From DASUMF01 sp040510575 (GTDB taxonomy: Bacteria; Actinomycetota; Acidimicrobiia; IMCC26256; DASPTH01): a DNA stretch of 6,456 nt. The stretch is taken from assembly GCA_040510575.1 (NCBI GenBank), contig JBEVIU010000013.1, positions 1 to 6,456 on the forward strand, read 5' to 3'. The translations under genes were made by a program, and so were the position numbers. This document shows, piece after piece, positions 1-6,240 of this stretch (its first letter is position 1; every line of letters begins with the position of its first letter). The notes under the pieces were generated by a model. That model was not told the DNA's origin. It ran no database searches and worked only from the letters and a program-made list of their open reading frames with translations.

Positions 1-919
1 CGCCGCACGCACCGCGACCAAGCCCCCGACCACGACGACCACCACCATCGTGCCTCCGGCGGGTTGCACGCCCGAGGAGAAGGCCGCGTTCGATCCCCTG
101 GCGACCGTGGCGCCCGATGTCCCCCTCGCACCGGGACAGCTGCCCGACGGTCCGACGATGCAGAAGATCCGCACTCGGGGTCGGCTCGTGGTGGGGGTCG
201 ACGAGAACACGCCGAACTTCGGCGTCCGCGACGACAACGGTCAGCTCGTCGGCCTGGAGATCGACCTCGTGCGGGAGCTCGCGCGGGCGATCTGGCCCGA
301 CGACCCTGGCGACATCGACCGGCGCATCAAGTGGGTCACGGTCGTGACGGAACAGAAGGTGCCGTACGTGCACGACGGCAAGGTCGATCTCACGGCCAGC
401 GTCGTCACCATCGACTGCGATCGTTCCAAGCAGGTCGCGTTCAGCAGCGCCTACTTCACCACCCCGCAGCGGGTCATGGTGTCCATCGACTCGCCGATCC
501 AGACCATCGCCGACCTGGGAGACAAGAAGGTCTGTGCGACCGCGGGATCATCGACGATCGCGCTGCTCGAGAACGTCGGCGCGCGTCCGGTGCCGGTCGA
601 GGCCCGCACCGACTGCCTGGTCAAGCTCCAAGACGGGAAGGTCGACGCGATCGCGACGCACGACACGATCCTGTTCGGCCTGCACCAACAGGACGCCGCG
701 ACCACCCGCATCGTGCCTGACGATCTCTCACCTGGAAAGCCCTCGAACTACGGCGTCGCGCTCCCCCACGACGACGTGGCCTTCGCGAGCTTCGTCAACG
801 GCGAGCTCCAGCGGATGCGGGTGGATGGTCGCCTCGCCGATCTCTACGAGCGCTGGCTGCGCAGCAAGGGCTACGAGCCCCCACCCATCCCGGACCCGCA
901 CTACCGGGGCGAGCCGTGA
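1..919 (+). CDS. GlnH-like amino-acid solute-binding protein (first copy), 5' truncated by the window
   Basis: This is a periplasmic-binding-protein fold of the polar amino acid family, probably a lipid-anchored extracytoplasmic sensor. The reading frame is open from base 2 and gives 305 residues to the stop at 917-919. The true start and any signal peptide lie upstream, so the GTG at 50 is not taken as the start. Visible parts are a Thr/Pro linker (about residues 1-20), the RGRLVVGVD strand that opens lobe 1, and the pair expected to hold an amino acid: Arg141 in TIDCDR (carboxylate) and Asp221 in THDTIL (amino group), by analogy with E. coli GlnH Arg75 and Asp157. Four cysteines (22, 139, 178, 205) match those of the next gene and of mycobacterial GlnH, suggesting disulphides. 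It overlaps the next gene by 4 bp. No permease or ATPase gene is nearby, so sensing is more likely than uptake. The ligand is unknown. Confidence 0.9.
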   Translation, partial: AARTATKPPTTTTTTIVPPAGCTPEEKAAFDPLATVAPDVPLAPGQLPDGPTMQKIRTRGRLVVGVDENTPNFGVRDDNGQLVGLEIDLVRELARAIWPDDPGDIDRRIKWVTVVTEQKVPYVHDGKVDLTASVVTIDCDRSKQVAFSSAYFTTPQRVMVSIDSPIQTIADLGDKKVCATAGSSTIALLENVGARPVPVEARTDCLVKLQDGKVDAIATHDTILFGLHQQDAATTRIVPDDLSPGKPSNYGVALPHDDVAFASFVNGELQRMRVDGRLADLYERWLRSKGYEPPPIPDPHYRGEP

Positions 920-1914
920 ACGCGGCGCGGCGACTCGCGCTGGCCATCGTGGTCGGCATCGTCGGCGTCGGATGTGGGAGCCGGTTCGACGCGGCGTCGG
1001 ACGGCGCCCGGCACGCGTTGCGCGATCCGTCGATCGCCGCGACCGCAGCGCCGACGACCGCCGAGTGCACGCCGGCCGAGCGGGCCGCGTTCGACGGCCC
1101 GAACTTCGCCAGTCTGCGGCCGAGCGCTCCGACCCCGACGAACGGCGTGATGACCGCAGGATCGTTCATGGAACAGATCCAGCAACGCGGACGACTCGTG
1201 GTCGGCGTCGACCAGAACACCTTGCAGTTCGGGTACCGCAACCCGATCACTGGCGCCCTCGACGGGCTCGACATCGAGCTCCTGCGCGAGGTCGCGCGGT
1301 CGATCTGGCCCGAGGATGCAGCCCACATCGACGACCGGATCACGTTCAAGGCCGTCACCACGGCCGAGCGCATTCCCGCCGTCATGAACGGCGACGTCGA
1401 CATCGTGGCCAGCCTGCTCACCGTCACGTGCGAGCGCGCCCGAGACGTGTCGTTCAGCAACTTGTACTACCTGGCGCACCAGCGCTTCCTCGTCCGCCGC
1501 GACTCCCCGATCGCGAGCGCCGCCGACCTCGCCCACAAGCGGGTGTGCGCGACCCAGGGTTCGACGTCGCTCGCGAACCTCCAGCGCGACGTGCCAACCG
1601 CCGAGCCGGTGACGGTCGATGCGCGCACCGACTGCCTGGTCGCCTTGCAGCAGAACACGGTCGACGCGATCACGGCCGACGACACGATCCTCGTGAGCTT
1701 CGAGGCCCAGGACCCGAAGACGAAGATCCTGCCCGACGTGCTCAGCGACGAGCCGTACGCGATCGCCGTGAACGCGGCACACCCCGAGTTCGTGCGGTTC
1801 ACCAACGGCGTGCTCGAGGACATGCGCAGGGATGGGCGTCTGCGCGGCCTGTACGCACGGTTCCTGCGCACCAACGATCCGCCGCCGCCCCCCGAGCCGA
1901 GGTACGTGGACTGA
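916..1914 (+). CDS. glnH: GlnH-like solute-binding lipoprotein (second copy)
   Basis: This is a complete 332-residue binding lipoprotein, close in length to mycobacterial GlnH, which senses amino acids for the PknG pathway. The GTG start at 916 is chosen because it gives a short signal peptide at once: NAARR, a hydrophobic stretch, then VGVGC with Cys20 as the lipidation site (permissive rather than classical lipobox). After a low-complexity linker the bilobed domain runs from about residue 88. RGRLVVGVD starts lobe 1, Arg174 in TVTCER should bind the ligand carboxylate and Asp256 in ADDTIL the amino group. Cys51, 172, 211 and 240 are shared with the upstream paralogue. The C-terminus PEPRYVD closely resembles the end of M. 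tuberculosis GlnH as I remember it. It overlaps both neighbours (4 bp and 1 bp) and lacks transporter partners, which supports a sensory role. Ligand identity (Asp, Glu, Asn or Gln) cannot be read from sequence. Confidence 0.92.
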   Translation: MNAARRLALAIVVGIVGVGCGSRFDAASDGARHALRDPSIAATAAPTTAECTPAERAAFDGPNFASLRPSAPTPTNGVMTAGSFMEQIQQRGRLVVGVDQNTLQFGYRNPITGALDGLDIELLREVARSIWPEDAAHIDDRITFKAVTTAERIPAVMNGDVDIVASLLTVTCERARDVSFSNLYYLAHQRFLVRRDSPIASAADLAHKRVCATQGSTSLANLQRDVPTAEPVTVDARTDCLVALQQNTVDAITADDTILVSFEAQDPKTKILPDVLSDEPYAIAVNAAHPEFVRFTNGVLEDMRRDGRLRGLYARFLRTNDPPPPPEPRYVD

Positions 1915-3116
1915 TGCATCTCGACCAGATCGACGCCGAGATCGGCCGCCTGCGCCGAGCCGCCGACACCGTGAGCGCGAACCTCCTCGAGCTCGAGCGC
2001 GACCCCAACCGCGAGCTGATCGACGCCGCCGGGCTGCAGGGCGTCAGCGCCGAGCGGTGGGCGACCGCCACGAACGACCTCGGCGCGATCTGGCAGTGGC
2101 ATCGCCGATTCGCAGGGTTTCTCGAGGAGCTCGGCAAGCGGCGAGGGACCAAGGCCCGGCTCGCTCCTGATCAGGAGGCCGCGCTCGAGGCGTTCATCAC
2201 CGGTCCCTCGATCGAGATCTCCCGCGACGACGTCCCGCTCGCCCAGCGAGCGCTCCTCGGGTCGGCGACCGAGACCACGCTGTGCACCGCGGACGAGCTG
2301 TTGCAGCGAATGTCGGACTGCTTCGACGAGGTGAACCAGACACTCGCCGCGATCTCGAACGCGTGGGACACGATGGTGACTCGCGTGAGCACCCTCCGCG
2401 TGATGCTCACGGGAGCGCACGAATCGGGAATCGCGAACCACGACCCCGCGGCCCGGGCGACGCTCGATGCGCTTCAGGGGCGCGTCGACCTCCTGGCCGA
2501 GGTGCTCGTCCTCGATCCCCTCGCGGTGTCGCCCGACGACCTCGACTCGATCGAGGCGGGTGTCGCCACGCTGCAGAGCGAGATCGACGCGGCGCGGCAG
2601 CTCCGAGCCGGCTTCGACGACCGCATGGCGAAGGCTCGGGCGCTGCTCGACGAGGTTCGCAGCGCGGTCGAGGCTGCCCACGCAGCGCACGCCGAGGTGA
2701 CCGCGAAGATCGCGAACGCGTCCGTCCCCGACCCGCCGTCGATGTCGACGGTTCCCGTCGACGACCTCGACGCGGTCGAGTCGCTCGCGATCCAGGGACG
2801 CTGGCGCGACGCCGAGATCGCACTCGCGTCGTGGAGTGCCACCGCCGACGAGGTCTTGCGCGACGCGTTCGCCTGCGCGAGCGCGAACCGCGCGCCGATC
2901 GAGTGGCGCAACCAGATGCGCGGACTCCTCGACGGCTACCACGCGATGGCGAGACGCCTCGGCGTGATCGAGGACGTCCGAGTCTCGGCGCTGCACGTCG
3001 CCGCACGAGACGCACTGTTCACCGCACCCACCGACCTCCCTGCTGCGCAGGAGCTCGTCCGTGCGTACCGCGACGCACTCCCCCGCGAGCCCGTCGAACG
3101 AGAGGCGACCCGATGA
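1914..3116 (+). CDS. Helical/coiled-coil protein of the PknG operon
   Basis: This 400-residue protein starts at the ATG at 1914, which shares its A with the preceding TGA stop, and ends inside the start of pknG. It is rich in Ala, Leu, Glu, Asp and Arg, and long heptad-like stretches suggest coiled coil near residues 1-30, 125-165 and 208-268. A short Pro/Ser break (271-281) precedes a helical C-terminal part containing GRW (295-297), WRNQMRGLLDGYHAMARRLG (331-350) and LFTAPTDL (368-375). I recall similar C-terminal motifs in conserved proteins next to pknG in streptomycetes. No signal peptide, transmembrane segment or catalytic motif is visible, so it should be cytosolic or peripheral. It occupies the position between sensor and kinase genes, so a role as adaptor for PknG is plausible. 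It is not an obvious GlnX, which in mycobacteria is a membrane protein. The function is unproven. Confidence 0.85.
   Translation: MHLDQIDAEIGRLRRAADTVSANLLELERDPNRELIDAAGLQGVSAERWATATNDLGAIWQWHRRFAGFLEELGKRRGTKARLAPDQEAALEAFITGPSIEISRDDVPLAQRALLGSATETTLCTADELLQRMSDCFDEVNQTLAAISNAWDTMVTRVSTLRVMLTGAHESGIANHDPAARATLDALQGRVDLLAEVLVLDPLAVSPDDLDSIEAGVATLQSEIDAARQLRAGFDDRMAKARALLDEVRSAVEAAHAAHAEVTAKIANASVPDPPSMSTVPVDDLDAVESLAIQGRWRDAEIALASWSATADEVLRDAFACASANRAPIEWRNQMRGLLDGYHAMARRLGVIEDVRVSALHVAARDALFTAPTDLPAAQELVRAYRDALPREPVEREATR
3100..3105 (+). promoter_or_regulatory. Ribosome binding site of pknG
   Basis: GAGAGG lies 7 bases before the ATG at 3113, inside the 3' end of the preceding coding region. 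It supports this start over other candidates and allows independent initiation as well as coupling through the ATGA overlap. Confidence 0.7.
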
Positions 3117-5314
3117 CTGCTGCGCCCGTGAAGTGCCCCGAGCCGGGATGTGACGGTGTCATCGACGACGACGGCTACTGCACCGTCAGCGGCATGAAGC
3201 CGTCGACGATCGTGTCGAGTGGTGTCGCGTCGGGCGCCAACGCGGCGTCGACGCCGTCGGTCACGCCCTCGTCGGTCGGCACCACGGCACGATCGACCAT
3301 CACGTCACCGGCTGCGACCGGGATGGCGATGACCGCGGTCCGACGTCGCCGCGGGCTCGGACTCGGCCTGGTCGAGGTCCCCTCCGTCGAGCTGCCCGAT
3401 CCCGAGAGCCTGGTGATGACGAATCCCGAGGTGCCGGAGGGGAAGCGGTTCTGCGCCTGCGGCGAGCCCGTCGGCCGCAGCAAGGACGGTCGCATCGGAC
3501 GCACCGAGGGCTTCTGCCCGAAGGACGGGCAGGCGTACTCGTTCACCCCGAAGCTCGCGCCGGGCGACCTCGTGGGTGGGCAGTACGAAGTGGTCGGTTG
3601 CCTGGCGCACGGCGGCCTCGGGTGGGTGTACCTCGCGCGCGACCGCAACGTCGACGACAAGTGGATCGTCCTCAAGGGCCTGCTCAACAGCGGCGACGCC
3701 GAGGCGGTCGAGGTGACGATCGCCGAGCTCAAGTTCCTGGCCGAGGTCGACCACCCGAACATCGTGCGCGTGATCAACTTCGTCAACCACGACGGAGCCC
3801 CCTACATCGTCATGGAATACGTCGGCGGCACGAGCCTGCGCGCACTCCTGCAGGCGCGCCGCGACGCGAACGGCGGCGCGGCCGACCCGCTCCCCGTGAC
3901 GCACGCGATCGCGTACATGCTCGAGGCACTCCCTGCGCTCGGCTACCTCCACGGGCGCGGCCTGTTGTTCTGCGACTTCAAGGCCGACAACGTGATCCAG
4001 AGCGGCGACTCCGTCAAGATCATCGACCTCGGCGGCGTGTACCGAATGGGCGATCAGGAGAGCCCGGTGTACGGCACGCCCGGGTACCAGGCGCCCGAGA
4101 TCGCGACCCTCGGGCCATCGGTCGCGTCGGACCTCTTCACCGTCGCGCGCACGCTCGCCGTGCTGTGCACGAACTTCCGCTCCTACCAGAGCACGTACGA
4201 GTACACGCTGCCGACGCCGGCCGACATGCCGCTCTACGCGCGCTACGACAGCCTCTACCGATTCCTGCTCCGCGCGACCGCGCCGAACCCCGAGGAGCGG
4301 TTCCAGTCGGCCGACGACATGGCCGACGAGCTCGCGGGCGTGCTCCGCGAGATCGTGGCCCTCGACGGCGGCGCCCCGTCGCCGGCGGTGAGCCACTGGT
4401 TCACCGGTGAGCTCCGTTCCGCGGCCAACGCGCTCGACTGGCGCGCACTCCCGATCCCGCTGGTCGCCAGCGACGACGCGGCGGCCGGTTTCCTCGCCGC
4501 GGTCAGCGCGAACGACACCGACGAGCTGCTCGCGCTCCTCGATCTCGCGCCGGAGACCACGCTCGAGGTGTCGTTGCGCATCGCGCGCGAGCTCCTCGAC
4601 GCCGATCGGATCGAAGAGGCACAGGCGGTGCTCGACGCCCTCACCCCGCACGTCGCCGACGCGTGGCGGGTCGCGTGGCACCACGGCCTGTGCGCCCTGG
4701 CGCTCGATCAACCCGCAGCCGCGGTCGCTGCCTTCACACTCGTGTACCACGCGCTGCCGGGCGAGCCGGCGCCGAAGGTCGCGCTCGGAGCGGCGTGCGA
4801 GGCGGCAGGCGATCTCGCGGCCGCCGAGATCTGGTACGACACCGTGTCGCGCACCGACCCGAACTTCACCTCGGCAGTGTTCGGTCTCGCACGCTGCCTC
4901 CTCGCCATGGGTGAACGGGCGGGAGCGGTGACCGCGTTCGATCGGGTGCCGCGGACGTCGAGCGCCTCCACCGATGCGCAGACGGCCAAGGTGGAAGCGA
5001 TGCTCGACTGCGATCCGTCGCAGCTGTCGATCGACGACGTGCTCGCGGCTGCTCAGGTGGTCGACGGTCTGTCGCTCCAAGGCGAGGCCCGCGCGCGGCT
5101 CGTGGTGCAAGTACTCGTGGGCGCGCTCGCCGTCGTGCCTCCCAGTCCGAACGGCACCACTCCGCGGGTGCTCGGCCACGAGCTCACCGACGACGGCATC
5201 CGCCGAGGCCTCGAGAGCACCTACCGCGCCCTGGCGAAGCACGCTGCGGTGCCGCGCGACCGGATCGAATTCGTCGACGAGGCCAACCGCGTTCGACCGA
5301 GGACGCTCACATGA
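3113..5314 (+). CDS. pknG: Ser/Thr protein kinase PknG
   Basis: This soluble kinase phosphorylates FHA-domain GarA/OdhI in other actinobacteria, thereby controlling 2-oxoglutarate and glutamate metabolism. Its 733 residues are near the 750 of M. tuberculosis PknG, with the same order of parts. Residues 8-27 are a finger-like motif (Cys8, 13, 23; Ser26 in the fourth place). Residues 31-75 are a Ser/Thr/Ala-rich linker. Residues 112-144 match the rubredoxin-like segment (CAC at 114-116, CPKD at 135-138). The kinase spans about 158-415: Gly-rich AHGGLGWVY (165-173), Lys188 in VLKG, catalytic Asp288, Lys290 and Asn293 in CDFKADN, Asp305 in IDLG, and GTPGYQAPE (321-329). The catalytic loop lacks the HRD Arg, as in known PknG, so activation-loop phosphorylation is unlikely to be the switch. 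From about 470 onward is an alpha-helical TPR-type region, ending in VRPRTLT. A GAGAGG ribosome site precedes the ATG. Altered metal ligands are the main oddity. Confidence 0.97.
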   Translation: MTAAPVKCPEPGCDGVIDDDGYCTVSGMKPSTIVSSGVASGANAASTPSVTPSSVGTTARSTITSPAATGMAMTAVRRRRGLGLGLVEVPSVELPDPESLVMTNPEVPEGKRFCACGEPVGRSKDGRIGRTEGFCPKDGQAYSFTPKLAPGDLVGGQYEVVGCLAHGGLGWVYLARDRNVDDKWIVLKGLLNSGDAEAVEVTIAELKFLAEVDHPNIVRVINFVNHDGAPYIVMEYVGGTSLRALLQARRDANGGAADPLPVTHAIAYMLEALPALGYLHGRGLLFCDFKADNVIQSGDSVKIIDLGGVYRMGDQESPVYGTPGYQAPEIATLGPSVASDLFTVARTLAVLCTNFRSYQSTYEYTLPTPADMPLYARYDSLYRFLLRATAPNPEERFQSADDMADELAGVLREIVALDGGAPSPAVSHWFTGELRSAANALDWRALPIPLVASDDAAAGFLAAVSANDTDELLALLDLAPETTLEVSLRIARELLDADRIEEAQAVLDALTPHVADAWRVAWHHGLCALALDQPAAAVAAFTLVYHALPGEPAPKVALGAACEAAGDLAAAEIWYDTVSRTDPNFTSAVFGLARCLLAMGERAGAVTAFDRVPRTSSASTDAQTAKVEAMLDCDPSQLSIDDVLAAAQVVDGLSLQGEARARLVVQVLVGALAVVPPSPNGTTPRVLGHELTDDGIRRGLESTYRALAKHAAVPRDRIEFVDEANRVRPRTLT
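5299..5303 (+). promoter_or_regulatory. Ribosome binding site of the PP2C gene
   Basis: GAGGA lies 7 bases before the ATG at 5311, within the last codons of pknG. It supports the chosen start, which also places the zinc-ribbon cysteines in frame near the N-terminus. Confidence 0.7.
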
Positions 5315-6240
5315 GCGCGACCGCAGCCACCACGAGCTGCCCGAGCTGCGCCGAGCCGGTGTCGGACGGCGACCGCTTCTGCGAGGGCTGCGGGTTTCCG
5401 CTTGCCGCGGTGGACTCCGAGGCCCCGGCCACGCGCGCCGATGGTCGCATCGAGGCAGAGGAGGCACACGCGGCAGGCGTCAGCCACCGCGGCAAGCTCC
5501 ACCGTCGCAACGAGGACGCGATGCACGTTGCGTCCTCGGAGCACACCGCGTTGGCAATCGTCTGCGACGGCGTGTCCTCGTCGATGAACCCCGACTTGGC
5601 ATCACGCGTCGCGGTCAGCGCGGCAGGAAACGTGTTGGCGGCACGCGGCGACCTCGACGCGGAGTCGCGGATGCGACATGCGATCGCCGCAGCACAGTCT
5701 GCGGTGCTCCGAGTGCCATGGACAGCAGGCCAACGCTACGGCGCACCGGCGTGCACCCTCGCCGCCGCGACGTGGGACGGCGCGACCGTCGTCGTCGGGA
5801 ACGTCGGCGACAGCCGCGTCTACTGGATCGACGACGCGCAGGCGGAGCTCCTCACCGCAGACGACTCGTGGCTGTGGGAGCAGGTCGCCGCGGGTGTCGA
5901 TCCTCAGGTGGCCGAGCAGGACCAGAACGCGCACATGATCACCCGCTGGCTCGGCGCTGATGCACCCGACGACGTGTACCGGGTGGCCACCTTCGTCCCG
6001 CCGCGTTCCGGACGGCTGGTCGTGTGCTCCGACGGTCTCTGGAACTACGCAACGTCCGCCGACGAGATGGCGCTCGTCGTCCGCACCCTCACCACTGACG
6101 GCACGGCGCTCGCCGTCGCCCACGCGTTGGTCGACCGCGCCCTCGACGAGGGCGGCCACGACAACGTGACCGTCGTGGTCATCGACATCGAACCGACTGG
6201 CGGTCCCGAGCCGCACGTCACTCCGGAGGAGTCATCGTGA
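5311..6240 (+). CDS. PP2C-family Ser/Thr phosphatase with N-terminal zinc ribbon
   Basis: This is a metal-dependent protein phosphatase of 309 residues, predicted to be cytosolic and to reverse phosphorylation by the adjacent kinase or on its targets. Residues 10-28 form an intact four-cysteine zinc ribbon (CPSC at 10-13, CEGC at 24-27). The PP2C domain follows from about residue 54: RRNEDA (65-70, Glu68 and Asp69), VCDGV (84-88, metal ligand Asp86), CTLAAA (148-153), GNVGDSRVYW (163-172), CSDGLW (239-244, Asp241) and DNVTVVVID (284-292, Asp284). These cover the expected metal-binding and core motifs, so it should be active. The usual GMGG after the first DG is GVSSS. No membrane segment is present, unlike PstP. 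The ATG at 5311 overlaps the pknG stop by 4 bp and has a GAGGA site 7 bases upstream. The physical coupling to pknG points to a kinase-phosphatase pair; the substrate is inferred. Confidence 0.95.
   Translation: MSATAATTSCPSCAEPVSDGDRFCEGCGFPLAAVDSEAPATRADGRIEAEEAHAAGVSHRGKLHRRNEDAMHVASSEHTALAIVCDGVSSSMNPDLASRVAVSAAGNVLAARGDLDAESRMRHAIAAAQSAVLRVPWTAGQRYGAPACTLAAATWDGATVVVGNVGDSRVYWIDDAQAELLTADDSWLWEQVAAGVDPQVAEQDQNAHMITRWLGADAPDDVYRVATFVPPRSGRLVVCSDGLWNYATSADEMALVVRTLTTDGTALAVAHALVDRALDEGGHDNVTVVVIDIEPTGGPEPHVTPEESS
6225..6231 (+). promoter_or_regulatory. Strong ribosome binding site of the VWA-like gene
   Basis: GGAGGAG lies 5 bases before the GTG at 6237 and is the best Shine-Dalgarno match in the window. 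It decides the GTG start of the last, truncated gene and hints that this product is translated well relative to the upstream genes. Confidence 0.8.

Noticed and set aside
20..49. ACC/ACG triplet run as a possible repeat element
   Set aside because: It simply encodes the Thr/Pro linker of the binding protein and is too short and coding to be a separate repeat.
50..52. GTG as the start of the first binding protein
   Set aside because: The frame is open up to the window edge, the residues before it form the Thr-rich linker seen after lipoprotein signals, and a start here would leave no signal peptide.
534..1913. Upstream extension of the helical-protein frame to 534
   Set aside because: The extension is an Arg-rich translation running through two well-supported binding-protein genes in another frame. 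The ATG at 1914 coincides with the glnH stop and begins a normal helical protein.
1467..2996. Minus-strand open frame of 509 codons
   Set aside because: It is a shadow of the genes on the plus strand, rich in Arg and Val, with no domain signature and no plausible ribosome site noticed.
2282..3112. Extension of the pknG frame upstream of 3113
   Set aside because: The added sequence is Arg/Gly/Pro-rich noise overlapping the helical-protein gene. The ATG at 3113 has a good ribosome site and starts just before the first Cys motif.
3305..5467. Long open frame on the minus strand (720 codons) opposite pknG
   Set aside because: It is antisense to a clear kinase, its product is dominated by Arg, Val, Gly and Glu with no recognisable domain, and such open antisense frames are common in high-GC DNA.
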